DNA from: Enterobacter sp. CC120223-11
GTDB lineage: Bacteria > Pseudomonadota > Gammaproteobacteria > Enterobacterales > Enterobacteriaceae
Reading direction: 5' to 3'
NCBI RefSeq assembly: GCF_900215375.1
Contig: NZ_OBEF01000004.1
Span: forward strand, 1 to 64,000
DNA: 64,000 nucleotides
Program-made: the position numbers and the translations under genes
Shown here: positions 39,861 to 48,558 of the stretch, piece after piece
Numbering within the stretch: position 1 is the stretch's first letter
Layout of the letters: the number at the start of each line of letters is the position of its first letter
The notes under the pieces: model-generated
Seen by the model: the letters and a program-made list of their open reading frames with translations, nothing else
What the model was told of the DNA's origin: nothing
Database searches by the model: none

Positions 39861-40622
39861 TTAGCGGGCGAGCCAGCCCCCATCCACGGCGATGGTATAG
39901 CCGTTGATGTAGTCAGACGCGCTGGACGCCAGGAACACCACCGGCCCCATCAAATCTGACGGCAGGCCCCAGCGTGCGGCCGGGATACGGTCCAGAATTT
40001 CCGCGCTGCGCTGCTCATCGGCACGCAGCTGCTGAGTGTTGTTGGTCGCCATGTAACCTGGCGCAATGGCGTTGACGTTAATGCCGTGCTTAGCCCATTC
40101 GTTGGCCAGCAGACGCGTCACGCCCATCACGCCACTTTTGGAAGCGGTGTAAGACGGCACGCGGATCCCACCCTGGAAGGAGAGCATCGAAGCAATGTTA
40201 ATGATTTTGCCGCCGTTGCCCTGGCTGATGAAGTGCTTCGCCGCCGCCTGAGCCATGAAGAACACCGCTTTGATGTTCAGGTTCATGACGTCATCCCAGT
40301 CTTTTTCGCTGAATTCAATAGCGTCCTGACGGCGAATCAGCCCGGCGTTGTTCACCAGAATGTCGATATGGCCGAATTCTGCCACTGCACGCTCCAGCAG
40401 CTGTGGGATCCCATCGATGTTGCGCAGATCTGCCGTCAGGCTCAGGAAGCGACGACCGCGGGAAGTCACCTGCTCGATGGTCTCTGTTGGCTCAACGATG
40501 TTAATGCCGACGATGTCACAGCCCGCTTCCGCGAGGCCGATGGCCATGCCCTGACCCAGCCCCGTATCACAGCCGGTCACTACGGCAACTTTACCTGCCA
40601 GAGAAAATGTATCGAGAATCAT
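39861..40622 (-). CDS. kduD: 2-dehydro-3-deoxy-D-gluconate 5-dehydrogenase KduD
   Basis: Short-chain dehydrogenase that reduces 2,5-diketo-3-deoxygluconate to 2-keto-3-deoxygluconate in pectin and hexuronate breakdown. The 253 aa from the ATG at 40622 equal E. coli KduD, with an AAGGAAA site just upstream. Cofactor motif TGCDTGLGQG is near residue 19, NNAG near residue 95, and the catalytic Ser and YTASKSG (Tyr-X3-Lys) near residue 160. It lies 60 bp downstream of kduI in the same operon. Confidence 0.96.
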   Translation of the reverse strand: MILDTFSLAGKVAVVTGCDTGLGQGMAIGLAEAGCDIVGINIVEPTETIEQVTSRGRRFLSLTADLRNIDGIPQLLERAVAEFGHIDILVNNAGLIRRQDAIEFSEKDWDDVMNLNIKAVFFMAQAAAKHFISQGNGGKIINIASMLSFQGGIRVPSYTASKSGVMGVTRLLANEWAKHGINVNAIAPGYMATNNTQQLRADEQRSAEILDRIPAARWGLPSDLMGPVVFLASSASDYINGYTIAVDGGWLAR

Positions 40623-40682
40623 AAAAATTTCCTTACTCATTCGCGCCTGATTCAGACAGGCATAGGGTTAGCTGTCTGCGGC

Positions 40683-41519
40683 TTAGCGCAGGTCTTTCAC
40701 GGCAACATGGTCCATATCATCAAAGACCTGGTTTTCGCCAACCATGCCCCAAATGAAGGTGTAGGCCTGAGTGCCGACGCCAGAGTGAATCGACCAGCTC
40801 GGCGAAATCACCGCCTGTTCGTTGTGCATCACAATATGGCGCGTCTCCTGCGGCTGTCCCATCATGTGGAACACACAGGCGTCATCGGCCATATTGAAGT
40901 AGAAGTAGACTTCCATGCGGCGCTCGTGGGTGTGGCACGGCATGGTGTTCCAAAGATTGCCTGGGTCGAGCTGAGTGAGGCCCATGCTGAGCTGGCAGGT
41001 TTCCAGCACGTCCGGCACGAAGTACTTATTGATGGTACGACGGTTGCTGGTGAGGTTGTCACCCAGCGTTACCGGAGCCACGTCAGCAGGGGTCACTTTT
41101 TTCGTTGGGTAAGTGGTATGCGCCGGGGCGCAGTTGTAATAAAACTTCGCCGGTTTTGCCGTATCGATGCTCGCAAACACCACTTCTTTCGCGCCTTTGC
41201 CGACGTACAGCGCATCACGATGGCCGATTTCGTAGCATTTGCCATCGACGGTGATAGTGCCTGGGCCGCCGATGTTGATCACGCCCAGCTCACGGCGCTC
41301 GAGGAAATAGCTCACGCCCAGCTGTTTACCGACTTCGCCGCCCACCGAGACGGTCTTCGCCACAGGCATGATACCGCCAACGATAATGCGGTCGATGTGG
41401 CTGTAGACCATGGTGTATTCGTCGGCGACGAAGACTTGCTCAACTAAAAACTCTTTGCGCAGCTCCTGGGTATCGAGCGTTTTGGCGTGCGCGCTGTGGA
41501 TGCTTTGTCTGATGTCCAC
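40683..41519 (-). CDS. kduI: 5-keto-4-deoxyuronate isomerase KduI
   Basis: Zinc cupin that isomerises 4-deoxy-5-ketouronate to 2,5-diketo-3-deoxygluconate, the substrate of KduD. 278 aa, as in E. coli. The zinc ligands are visible in [16 protein letters not shown] (two His, one Glu, near 194-203) and in [11 protein letters not shown] (His near 245). It starts with GTG at 41519 behind a strong GGAGGA site at 7 nt. Transcription probably starts at the -35/-10 pair described upstream, under KdgR control. Confidence 0.96.
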   Translation of the reverse strand: MDIRQSIHSAHAKTLDTQELRKEFLVEQVFVADEYTMVYSHIDRIIVGGIMPVAKTVSVGGEVGKQLGVSYFLERRELGVINIGGPGTITVDGKCYEIGHRDALYVGKGAKEVVFASIDTAKPAKFYYNCAPAHTTYPTKKVTPADVAPVTLGDNLTSNRRTINKYFVPDVLETCQLSMGLTQLDPGNLWNTMPCHTHERRMEVYFYFNMADDACVFHMMGQPQETRHIVMHNEQAVISPSWSIHSGVGTQAYTFIWGMVGENQVFDDMDHVAVKDLR

Positions 41520-41578
41520 GTTATCCTCCGGTAAGAGTGTTCCATTTTGAAAAGCAGTTTTGCTTTTGTGATGAAACT

Positions 41579-41607
41579 ATCTTAGTCCTCTCCTCAGCGC
41601 TTTTCAA
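41579..41607 (-). promoter_or_regulatory. Promoter of kduI-kduD
   Basis: Minus-strand TTGAAA (41602-41607) and TAAGAT (41579-41584) have an ideal 17-bp spacing, about 60 nt upstream of the kduI start. Confidence 0.65.
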
Positions 41608-41611
41608 TTGC

Positions 41612-41632
41612 AATTAAAACAGCGTTTCACTT
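41612..41632. promoter_or_regulatory. KdgR operator
   Basis: AATTAAAACAGCGTTTCACTT matches the KdgR palindrome (AAATGAAACA-N-TGTTTCATTT) at 16 of 20 positions. It starts 5 bp upstream of the kduI -35 box. KdgR represses kdu genes until 2-keto-3-deoxygluconate accumulates. Confidence 0.65.
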
Positions 41633-41869
41633 TTTCTGCATTTAAATACCAAAACTGCAAATGCGATCACGTTCGCGCGCAAATCCCTGGCCATGCTAAA
41701 AACAAAAAATATTTAAAAACAACAAATTAACCGATCTTTAAAAAAGAACGCAGGGAAAGGAAAAATCGGGAGGAAAACAAAGACATTCAGGCGAAGCAGA
41801 AAAGTGCGTGAGGCGTCACGAAAAATAAAACATCGTTTTGATAAATTACAAGCTGACTCATATGTATCC

Positions 41870-41942
41870 CAGCCATCACCAGAACTGACCTGAGTGATTC
41901 TGTAACTGGCCTTGCCCTTCCTCTGTGAAGGGCTTTTTTTTT
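41870..41942 (+). ncRNA. Candidate small RNA between kduI and yqeF
   Basis: A strong Rho-independent terminator (GCCCTTC/GAAGGGC stem, 6-nt loop, nine T residues, 41914-41942) stands on the plus strand, where no plus-strand gene lies upstream. About 75 nt before its end is a good promoter: TTGATA and TATGTA with a 17-bp spacer (41839-41867). Together they would make a transcript of about 73 nt. It has the size and U-rich end of an Hfq-binding small RNA. I do not recognise the sequence. The alternative is that the hairpin only blocks antisense reading into kduI or yqeF. Confidence 0.5.
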
Positions 41943-41948
41943 GCAAAA

Positions 41949-41975
41949 ACAAAAAGGGCCTCACGTGGAGGCCCC
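41949..41975 (-). terminator. Terminator of yqeF
   Basis: Minus-strand 7-bp stem GGGCCTC/GAGGCCC with 5-nt loop followed by TTTTTG and more T, about 18 nt after the yqeF stop. Confidence 0.8.
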
Positions 41976-41992
41976 ATCAAAAGCAGAGAGGT

Positions 41993-43174
41993 TTAATCGC
42001 GTTCTACCGCCAGCGCCACGCCCTGCCCGCCGCCAATGCACAAGGTCGCAAGCCCCTTTCGGGCATCGCGTTTAATCATTTCATGGACCAGAGACACCAG
42101 GATGCGACAGCCGGAAGCCCCAATCGGGTGGCCGAGCGCAATGGCGCCGCCGTTGACATTGACGCGCTTCTCATCCCACTCCAGCACTTTGCCCACCGAA
42201 ATAGCCTGAGCGGCGAAAGCTTCGTTGGCCTCTATCAGATCCACATCGTTTAACTGCCAGCCCACACGCTCCAGACAACGACGCGTCGCATAAACCGGGG
42301 CGATGCCCATCAACGCCGGGTCGACGCCCACGCTGGCAAAAGCGCGGATCCGTGCCAGAATCGGCAGATTAAGCTCCATTGCCTTCGACTCGCTCATCAT
42401 CATCACTGCCGCCGCGCCATCGTTGATGGAGGAAGCATTGCCTGCCGTCACCGAACCGAGTGAGTCAAAGGCGGGCATCAGACGCGCCAGCCCTTCGGCG
42501 CTGGCATCGGTACGGGGCTGTTCGTCGGTGTCCACCACCTGCGCCAGACCGTTCTTTTGCAGGTTCACCACCGGCACGATTTCATCCCGGAAGCGCCCGG
42601 AATCAATGGCCCGCCGCGCTTTTTGCTGCGAGCTGAGCGCCCAGGCATCCTGCAACTCACGGGAGATGCCGTACTCGCGGGCCAGGTTTTCTGCCGTGAC
42701 GCCCATATGGTAATCGTTGAACGCATCCCACAGGCCATCGTGGACCAGGCTGTCAATCAGCTGACTGTTGCCAAGACGCGCGCCGGTGCGGCTGTCGGTC
42801 AGCACGTGCGGCGCGCGGCTCATGTTTTCCTGGCCGCCCGCGATAACCACATCCGCTTCGCCACACTGAATAGCCTGGGTCGCAAGATGCAGAGCCTTGA
42901 GGCCGGAGCCGCAGACGTCGTTAATGGTGATGGCCGAAACGGTATTCGGCAGCCCGCCTTTAATGGCCGACTGGCGCGCAGGGTTTTGCCCCGCCCCGGC
43001 GGTCAGCACCTGACCGAGGATCACCTCATCCACCGTCATAGGATCCAGCCCGGTGCGCTCCACCAGCGCCTTTACCACCACGCTTCCGAGCTCCACTGCG
43101 CTAAAGCGCGACAGCGCGCCCTGGAAGCAGCCAATGGGCGTGCGCACTGCACCTACGATAACGACGTCTTTCAT
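41993..43174 (-). CDS. yqeF: Acetyl-CoA acetyltransferase (thiolase) YqeF
   Basis: 393-aa thiolase of the biosynthetic type, the same length as E. coli YqeF, expected to interconvert two acetyl-CoA and acetoacetyl-CoA. The catalytic Cys in [12 protein letters not shown] (near 88), [10 protein letters not shown] (His) and [10 protein letters not shown] (second Cys near 378) are all present. I chose the ATG at 43174 with a GAGGT site; the frame runs 10 codons further up without support. The physiological role in enterics is unclear. It is divergent from yqeG. Confidence 0.94.
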   Translation of the reverse strand: MKDVVIVGAVRTPIGCFQGALSRFSAVELGSVVVKALVERTGLDPMTVDEVILGQVLTAGAGQNPARQSAIKGGLPNTVSAITINDVCGSGLKALHLATQAIQCGEADVVIAGGQENMSRAPHVLTDSRTGARLGNSQLIDSLVHDGLWDAFNDYHMGVTAENLAREYGISRELQDAWALSSQQKARRAIDSGRFRDEIVPVVNLQKNGLAQVVDTDEQPRTDASAEGLARLMPAFDSLGSVTAGNASSINDGAAAVMMMSESKAMELNLPILARIRAFASVGVDPALMGIAPVYATRRCLERVGWQLNDVDLIEANEAFAAQAISVGKVLEWDEKRVNVNGGAIALGHPIGASGCRILVSLVHEMIKRDARKGLATLCIGGGQGVALAVERD

Positions 43175-43247
43175 CCCGACCTCTGCGCAAATAAACAGCG
43201 CCATAGTAGAGCATTGTTATCAAAAATCGGTGTAATTGTTTAAAAAA

Positions 43248-43263
43248 AGTGAGTTTTATCACA
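43248..43263. promoter_or_regulatory. Predicted CRP site between yqeF and yqeG
   Basis: AGTGA-N6-TCACA differs from the CRP core TGTGA-N6-TCACA at a single base and has flanking A runs. It lies about 75 bp upstream of yqeF and 130 bp upstream of yqeG, so it could serve either. Confidence 0.5.
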
Positions 43264-43392
43264 AAGGATTTTTCCTTCAATTAACATTCATCTGCCGTAA
43301 ACCAGACTTAACTAAATCTCCGTCCCCTGGCCCGTCTGAAATGGAGTAAACTCGCCGCTGTTTTTTCGTTTTCTGGTTTAAAGATTCAAAAA

Positions 43393-44622
43393 ATGTCTAA
43401 ATTATGGTCAAAAGACGAAACCCTGTGGAGTTTCGCCTTATATGGTACTGCAGTAGGCGCAGGCACCCTCTTCCTGCCGATTCAGTTAGGCTCCGCCGGG
43501 GCGATGGTACTCCTGATCACAGCCCTGGTGGCCTGGCCGCTAACCTACTGGCCGCACCGCGCGCTGTGCCGCTTTATCCTCTCCGCCAATCTGCCTGCCA
43601 ACATCGGCATTACCGGGGCAGTCAGCCACTACTACGGGAAGAAAATTGGCAACCTTATCACCGCGCTCTATTTCATTGCCTTCTTCGTGGTGGTGCTGAT
43701 TTATGCCGTCGCCATCACCAACTCGCTGACCGAACAGCTGGCAAAACAGATGACGGTCACGCTCGGTGTACGCATGGCAGTGAGTCTGACGGTGGTTTTG
43801 GTGCTGAACCTGATTTTCCTGATGGGCCGCCACGCCACGCTGAAAGTCATGGGCTTCCTGGTCTTCCCTTTGATTGCTTATTTCCTGTTCCTGTCGCTCT
43901 ATTTGACAGGTGACTGGCAGCCGACGATGTTCAGCGGCGGGCTGACGTTTACCCCACATACGCTGCACCAGGTGTGGCTCTCTATTCCCGTGATGGTTTT
44001 CGCTTTTAGCCATACGCCGATTATCTCGACCTTTGCCATCGACCGGCGCGAGAAATTTGGCGAGCAGGCCATGGATAAATGCAAAAAAATTATGCGGATC
44101 GCCTACCTGATTATCTGCCTGAGCGTGCTGTTCTTCGTCTTCAGCTGCCTGCTGGCGATCCCGGAAAGCTATATCGTCAACGCCAAAAATGAAGGCGTCA
44201 CCATCCTTTCCGCGCTGGCGATGATGCCCGCCTCTCCGCACTGGCTGGCGGTTTCGGGCATTGTTGTGGCGATTGTGGCGATGTCGAAATCGTTCCTCGG
44301 TACCTATTTTGGGGTGATCGAAGGGGCGAGTGAGATAGTGCGCGCCACGCTGAACGTGGCGGGCGTGCGCAAGAGCCGCGCCTTCAACCGCGCGGCTTCC
44401 ATTCTGCTGGTATCCGCCGTGACCTTTGTGGTCTGCTGTATTAATCCGAATGCCATCTCGATGATCTATGCCATCAGCGGCCCGCTGATTGCGATGATCC
44501 TCTTTATCATGCCCACGCTCTCCACGTACCTGATCCCGGCCCTGAAGCCGTATCGTTCCGTGGGCAGCCTGATTACGCTGATTGTCGGCCTGCTCTGCGT
44601 CTCGGTGATGTTCTTCGGTTAA
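43393..44622 (+). CDS. yqeG: Amino-acid transporter YqeG (SdaC/HAAP family)
   Basis: 409-aa inner-membrane protein with eleven predicted segments, of the hydroxy/aromatic amino-acid permease family, closest to E. coli YqeG (409 aa) and related to the serine transporter SdaC. The N-terminal LYGTAVGAGTLFLPIQLGSAG is the family signature, and SHTPIISTFAIDRREKFGEQAM is also conserved. YqeG has been reported to import serine and threonine, presumably with protons. No good ribosome site precedes the ATG (the context is A-rich), so translation may be weak or the start leader-dependent. Confidence 0.92.
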   Translation: MSKLWSKDETLWSFALYGTAVGAGTLFLPIQLGSAGAMVLLITALVAWPLTYWPHRALCRFILSANLPANIGITGAVSHYYGKKIGNLITALYFIAFFVVVLIYAVAITNSLTEQLAKQMTVTLGVRMAVSLTVVLVLNLIFLMGRHATLKVMGFLVFPLIAYFLFLSLYLTGDWQPTMFSGGLTFTPHTLHQVWLSIPVMVFAFSHTPIISTFAIDRREKFGEQAMDKCKKIMRIAYLIICLSVLFFVFSCLLAIPESYIVNAKNEGVTILSALAMMPASPHWLAVSGIVVAIVAMSKSFLGTYFGVIEGASEIVRATLNVAGVRKSRAFNRAASILLVSAVTFVVCCINPNAISMIYAISGPLIAMILFIMPTLSTYLIPALKPYRSVGSLITLIVGLLCVSVMFFG

Positions 44623-44629
44623 ACCGCAC

Positions 44630-44651
44630 TGCGGCAGGTTTGCCTGCCGCA
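44630..44651. terminator. Hairpin after yqeG
   Basis: Perfect 9-bp stem TGCGGCAGG/CCTGCCGCA with a 4-nt loop, 8 nt after the yqeG stop. No T tract follows, so it may stabilise the 3' end or assist Rho rather than terminate alone. Confidence 0.4.
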
Positions 44652-44732
44652 CATTCCGTTAAACTATATTCCCTTCTTTCCTCAGCTATTCCGTTTACAC
44701 TTGAGCGGTTAAGCCATTATGAGGAAACCGTT

Positions 44733-45611
44733 ATGTCCAGCGTTAAACAGTCCGGCAGCTTTACTCTTGGCGATCGCGAAGTCTGGCGTCTTGGTTACGG
44801 CGCGATGCAGCTCGCCGGTCCTGGCGTGTTTGGTCCGCCAAAAGATCCAGAGATGGCGGTGAAAGTCCTTCAGGCCGCGCTTGAAGCAGGCGTGAACCAC
44901 ATCGACACGTCCGATTTTTACGGCCCGCACGTTACCAACCAAATCATTAAAAAAGCACTGCATCCGTACCCGAAAGAGCTGACCATTGTCACCAAGGTTA
45001 GCGCGCGTCGCGACGAGCAGGGCAACTGGTTGCCCGCACTTTCCGCGCCAGAGCTGACGCAGGCGGTGGAAGATAACCTGCGCAACCTTGGCCTGGAGGC
45101 GCTGGACGTGGTTAACCTGCGCAGCATGATTAGCGTCCACGGCCCGGCGGAAGGCTCTCTGGAAGAGCCCATGTCGACGCTGATTGAGCTTAAAAAACAG
45201 GGCAAAATCCGCCACATCGGTCTGAGCAACGTCACCGCAAAACAGGTGGAAGACGGCATGAAGCAAACCGAAATCGCCTGCGTGCAGAACTTCTATAACG
45301 TGGCGAACCGCCATGACGATGCGCTGATCGATACGCTGGCCGCAAAAAACATTCCTTACGTCCCGTTCTTCCCGCTCGGCGGCTTCTCACCGCTGCAATC
45401 TCAGGAGCTTAATGAGATTGCAGCGAACCTGAACGCCACGCCGATGCAGGTGGCGCTGGCATGGCTGCTGCAGCGCGCGCCCAACATTCTGCTGATCCCG
45501 GGCACTTCATCCCTGGGCCATCTGAATGAAAACCTGGCCGCCGCGCACCTGACGCTGCCGCAAGCGGCGTTAGACGTGCTGAACAACCTGCCTCAGGCGG
45601 CGCAGCACTAA
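44733..45611 (+). CDS. Aldo-keto reductase, YdbC-like
   Basis: 292-aa single-barrel oxidoreductase. The sequence GYGAMQLAGPGVFGPP, HIDTSDFYGPHVTNQIIKKAL and ALAWLLQRAPNILLIPGTSSLGHLNEN closely parallels E. coli YdbC (an AKR able to reduce pyridoxal and similar carbonyls). The catalytic Asp and Tyr lie in DTSDFYGP and the Lys in IVTKVSA. The His position of the tetrad is not obvious (VVNLRS replaces the usual H-containing strand), as in YdbC. I chose the ATG at 44733 with an AGGA site; the frame extends upstream without one. It is convergent with the next gene, only 4 bp apart. Confidence 0.9.
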   Translation: MSSVKQSGSFTLGDREVWRLGYGAMQLAGPGVFGPPKDPEMAVKVLQAALEAGVNHIDTSDFYGPHVTNQIIKKALHPYPKELTIVTKVSARRDEQGNWLPALSAPELTQAVEDNLRNLGLEALDVVNLRSMISVHGPAEGSLEEPMSTLIELKKQGKIRHIGLSNVTAKQVEDGMKQTEIACVQNFYNVANRHDDALIDTLAAKNIPYVPFFPLGGFSPLQSQELNEIAANLNATPMQVALAWLLQRAPNILLIPGTSSLGHLNENLAAAHLTLPQAALDVLNNLPQAAQH

Positions 45612-45615
45612 GCGG

Positions 45616-46377
45616 CTACAGCGCCCCGAGATACTGTTTTTCCAGCGCACTGATGGTGCCGTCCTGCTTTAACTGGCTGACGGCACTGTCAATTTTCTGT
45701 CGGGTGGCCTCATCCCCCTTGCGCAGACCAATGGCGCTGGTCGACGCCAGTACCGGGTCCTTCACCACCTCGCCGGAAAAGGCAAAATCCTTGCCCGCAG
45801 GTTTGGCTAAAAAGCCAGCCTGTCCTGCCGTCGCCACCACCAGCGTGGCATTCAGACGGCCGTTCGCCAGATCGGCGTAAATGTTCTCCTGATCCGGATA
45901 TTCCACCACGTTCACGCCCTGAGTACGCCATTTCTCCAGCGCATATTTCGCCTGTACCGAGCCCTGCAACACGCCAATATTTTTACCGCTCAGCGCCTCG
46001 GCGTTACTGCCCAGCGGCGCGGCTTTGGCTGAAATCAACCGGGTGTCGTCCTGATACAGCGACTGGGTGAAGTCCATCACCTTCTGACGCTGGGCATTAG
46101 GGGCCATCGACGACAGAATAGCGTCAAATTTCTTCGCATTAAGGCCAGGGATCAGCCCATCAAACCCGGTTTCCACCCATTCACACTTCACGCTGGCCCG
46201 TTCGCAGATGGCTTTGCCCACCGCGATGTCCAGACCGGCCAGCGTGCCGTCCGCCAGTTTGTATTCATAGGGCGGATAGGTCGGATCGGTGCCAAAGCGC
46301 AGCACGTCGTTTTCTGCACCAAAAGCACTCAGCGAAACGGTGGATAACAACGCCAGCCCGGCGATCACTTTTTTCAT
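45616..46377 (-). CDS. Periplasmic amino-acid binding protein (ArgT/HisJ family)
   Basis: 253-aa ABC-type solute-binding protein. Signal peptide MKKVIAGLALLSTVSLSAFGA is cleaved near residue 21. The mature part has the family-3 motifs FGTDPTYPPYEYKLADGTLAGLDIAVGKAICERA and DFTQSLYQDDTRLI. The sequence resembles lysine/arginine/ornithine and histidine binders. No permease or ATPase gene is adjacent, so it probably docks on another transporter such as HisQMP. It lies 12 bp downstream of an M20 peptidase gene, suggesting that it imports the amino acid or acyl-amino acid that the peptidase handles. Confidence 0.9.
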   Translation of the reverse strand: MKKVIAGLALLSTVSLSAFGAENDVLRFGTDPTYPPYEYKLADGTLAGLDIAVGKAICERASVKCEWVETGFDGLIPGLNAKKFDAILSSMAPNAQRQKVMDFTQSLYQDDTRLISAKAAPLGSNAEALSGKNIGVLQGSVQAKYALEKWRTQGVNVVEYPDQENIYADLANGRLNATLVVATAGQAGFLAKPAGKDFAFSGEVVKDPVLASTSAIGLRKGDEATRQKIDSAVSQLKQDGTISALEKQYLGAL

Positions 46378-46389
46378 TTTTAGCTCCGG

Positions 46390-47553
46390 TTATTCAGTGG
46401 TGAGGCGATCGAGTGCGAGGGCAATCAGGTACTTCACCCCCAGAGGAAGGATATCGTCGTTAAAGTCATAGTCCGGGTGATGACAGTACACGCCGCCCTG
46501 TCCGAGCAGCGCGTAGGCGCCGGGTTTGCGTAACAGAAACTCGGAGAAGTCCTCCGAGCCGTTAAGTGGGGCAATATCCCGCTTAACGAAATTGCTGCCA
46601 AACACACGTTCTGCCGCGCGGGCCGCCGCCTTCGCCTGTTCCGGGTGATTCACCGTCGCCGGAGATCCATTGGCAAACCGGACGCTTATCTGACAGTCGC
46701 TGGCCATCGCGATACCCGAGCAAATCGCTTCAATTCGCGCTTTCGCCTGAGCACGCAGCCTCTCGTCAAAGGTGCGCAATGTCCCACTGAGCGAGGCGCT
46801 GGCAGGGATAACGTTCGGCGTCGTTCCGGCGTGCAGACTGCCCATGCTCAGCACCACCATTGCCGCAGGATCCACCGTCCGGCTGACGACGGTCTGAAGA
46901 GAACAAATCAGCTGTGCCGCAGCCATGATGGGATCGCGGCACTTCTCAGGTGCAGAGCCATGGCCGCCGGTGCCCTGGATGTCAAACAACACATCATCAC
47001 AGGAGGCGAGCATCGCGCCATCGCGCACGCCAAAAACCCCCGGAGGCAGATGAGGGGCATTGTGCAGGCCGTAGATCTCATCCCAGCCAAAGCGGGTTTC
47101 CACCTCGTCGGCCAGCATTGCCAGTGCGCCGCCGCCGTTCTCTTCCGCAGGCTGAAACAGCAGCACGACCTTACCGTAAAACTCTCGATTCTGGCTCAGC
47201 CAGCCCGCCGCCCCAAGCAGCATCGCGGTATGCCCGTCATGCCCGCAGCCGTGAAAAGCGCCGGAAAAGGTCGAACGCCAGGCAGGCGTACCGCCCTCTT
47301 CCATCGGCAGCGCATCCATATCGGCACGCAGCGCAATCGTCCTCCCAGGCCCCAATTGACCGTGGATCACGCCGACTACGCCTGTACCACCGATGCCGGT
47401 CCAGGTATCGATATTCCACTCACGAAGCTGGCTGGCGACGCGCAGGCTGGTTCGCCGCTCGCCGAAGGCAACTTCGGGATGAGCGTGCAGATCTCGCCGC
47501 AGCGCGACTAACGCTTCAACGTCAAACACGATTTCAGGCAATGCACTCGCCAT
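46390..47553 (-). CDS. M20 family amidohydrolase (hippurate hydrolase-like)
   Basis: 387-aa metallo-aminoacylase/carboxypeptidase of the M20D group, without a signal peptide. Metal-binding motifs: ALRADMDALP, GAFHGCGHDGHTAMLLGAA (Cys/His ligands near 103-107), PAEENGGGA (catalytic Glu), YGLHNAPHLPPG and the C-terminal NGSEDFSEF...YCHHPDYDF. Likely substrates are N-acyl or aromatic-acyl amino acids, as in hippurate hydrolase, AbgA or indole-acetyl-amino acid hydrolases. An AGAGGAC site precedes the ATG. It is divergent from a LysR-type regulator, the usual arrangement for these enzymes. Confidence 0.9.
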   Translation of the reverse strand: MASALPEIVFDVEALVALRRDLHAHPEVAFGERRTSLRVASQLREWNIDTWTGIGGTGVVGVIHGQLGPGRTIALRADMDALPMEEGGTPAWRSTFSGAFHGCGHDGHTAMLLGAAGWLSQNREFYGKVVLLFQPAEENGGGALAMLADEVETRFGWDEIYGLHNAPHLPPGVFGVRDGAMLASCDDVLFDIQGTGGHGSAPEKCRDPIMAAAQLICSLQTVVSRTVDPAAMVVLSMGSLHAGTTPNVIPASASLSGTLRTFDERLRAQAKARIEAICSGIAMASDCQISVRFANGSPATVNHPEQAKAAARAAERVFGSNFVKRDIAPLNGSEDFSEFLLRKPGAYALLGQGGVYCHHPDYDFNDDILPLGVKYLIALALDRLTTE

Positions 47554-47646
47554 TCGGACCGTCCTCTCTATACTCAGGGGAGAAAAACTCGCTGGTCTGA
47601 ATCTATAAGTGTTTTATTTTAAGGGTCAATTTTCCGTTTCTTATGC

Positions 47647-47665
47647 CTATAACCGGGCGTTATAG
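47647..47665. promoter_or_regulatory. Inverted repeat in the LysR leader / divergent promoter
   Basis: CTATAAC-N5-GTTATAG is a perfect 7-bp dyad in the 120-bp gap between the M20 and LysR-type genes. It contains a T-N11-A spacing typical of LysR-family sites and abuts the ribosome site of the regulator gene. As RNA it would form a hairpin next to that site. Confidence 0.5.
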
Positions 47666-47676
47666 AGGGAGGCATT

Positions 47677-48543
47677 ATCAAGACTTCACAGCTCAAATTG
47701 CTGGTCGCCATTGCCCGGCAGGGGACGCTTATCGGTGCGGCAAACGAGCTGCATCTGACTCAGCCCGCCGTGACCAAAAGCATTAAGGAGCTGGAGGCCC
47801 AGCTTGGCGTACAGCTGCTGATACGCAGCGGCAGCGGGGTTCGCTTCACCGACTATGGCGCAACGCTTTTGCATTCCGCTCGCCGCATAACTGCAGAAAT
47901 GGAGAGCGCCGAACAAGCCATCGGGCAGATGAAATCCGCCGCGCCGTCGACGCTCAAAATCGGCGTATCGCTGCTTTCGGCAACGGTCCCGGTGTATCAG
48001 GCACTTAGCCGCTTTCGCGCACGCTTCCCGCAGACGCGGCTGGAAATCATGGAAGGGATGCCACGCCAGATTATCGACAGCCTTCGTAACGGTGAGTTCG
48101 ACCTCTGTCTGGCCTTCATTGCGGACAGCGATACCATCGCCGAATTCACCTTCATTCCCCTCGCCCGCTGGCAGCAGCGCCTTATGTTCAGCGGTGCAGA
48201 CACGTCACCTGAAGCGCTGGCGAGAAGCCAGTGGCTGTGGAATCACACCGCCGAAAGCTGGCTGCCGTTCTGGCAGCATCTACATGGTGAGGAGAAGAGT
48301 CCCCCGCTCCCCCGGATGACGTTATGCACCTCGTGGACGATTTACCGACAGCTGGCGCTGGAGGCCGACACGGTCAGCATCTGGCCGGAATTTCTGCTGC
48401 ACAGCAAAGATGCGCCGAAGGGCTTATCGCCCCTGCCGCAGACTCTCCCGGCGATCACCTTAGGCTTTCTTGTGCGGCGCGATTGTGTTTTCAGCCTCGC
48501 CAGCGAGTACTTTATGGAGTGCGTAAAGGCAGAGCTGAAATAA
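47677..48543 (+). CDS. LysR family transcriptional regulator (start codon uncertain)
   Basis: About 288-aa LysR-type regulator, divergent from and probably controlling the M20 peptidase/binding-protein genes. The winged helix reads KTSQLKLLVAIARQGTLIGAANELHLTQPAVTKSIKELEAQLG, and the ligand domain follows (LKIGVSLLSATVPVYQALSRFRARFPQTRLEIMEGMPRQII). A normal family member would begin M-K-T-S-Q-L, but the codon there is ATC (47677), preceded by ATT (47674). The frame is closed by a stop at 47650. An AGAGGG/GGAGG site lies just upstream. The first conventional start, TTG at 47698, would remove half of the first helix. I use 47677 as the most natural protein end; a rare ATC/ATT start, or a mutated or misread ATG, are the options. 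Confidence 0.75.
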   Translation: MKTSQLKLLVAIARQGTLIGAANELHLTQPAVTKSIKELEAQLGVQLLIRSGSGVRFTDYGATLLHSARRITAEMESAEQAIGQMKSAAPSTLKIGVSLLSATVPVYQALSRFRARFPQTRLEIMEGMPRQIIDSLRNGEFDLCLAFIADSDTIAEFTFIPLARWQQRLMFSGADTSPEALARSQWLWNHTAESWLPFWQHLHGEEKSPPLPRMTLCTSWTIYRQLALEADTVSIWPEFLLHSKDAPKGLSPLPQTLPAITLGFLVRRDCVFSLASEYFMECVKAELK

Positions 48544-48558
48544 TTTTTTTACGTCATC

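Noticed and set aside
40086..41447. A 453-codon open frame on the plus strand across kduD and kduI
   Set aside because: It spans two real genes and their gap in antisense and is His/Arg-rich with no family motif, typical of frames opposite GC-rich coding sequence.
41713..41964. An 83-codon minus-strand frame upstream of kduI
   Set aside because: It reads through two terminator hairpins and is Phe/Lys-rich because of AT-rich sequence; no ribosome site.
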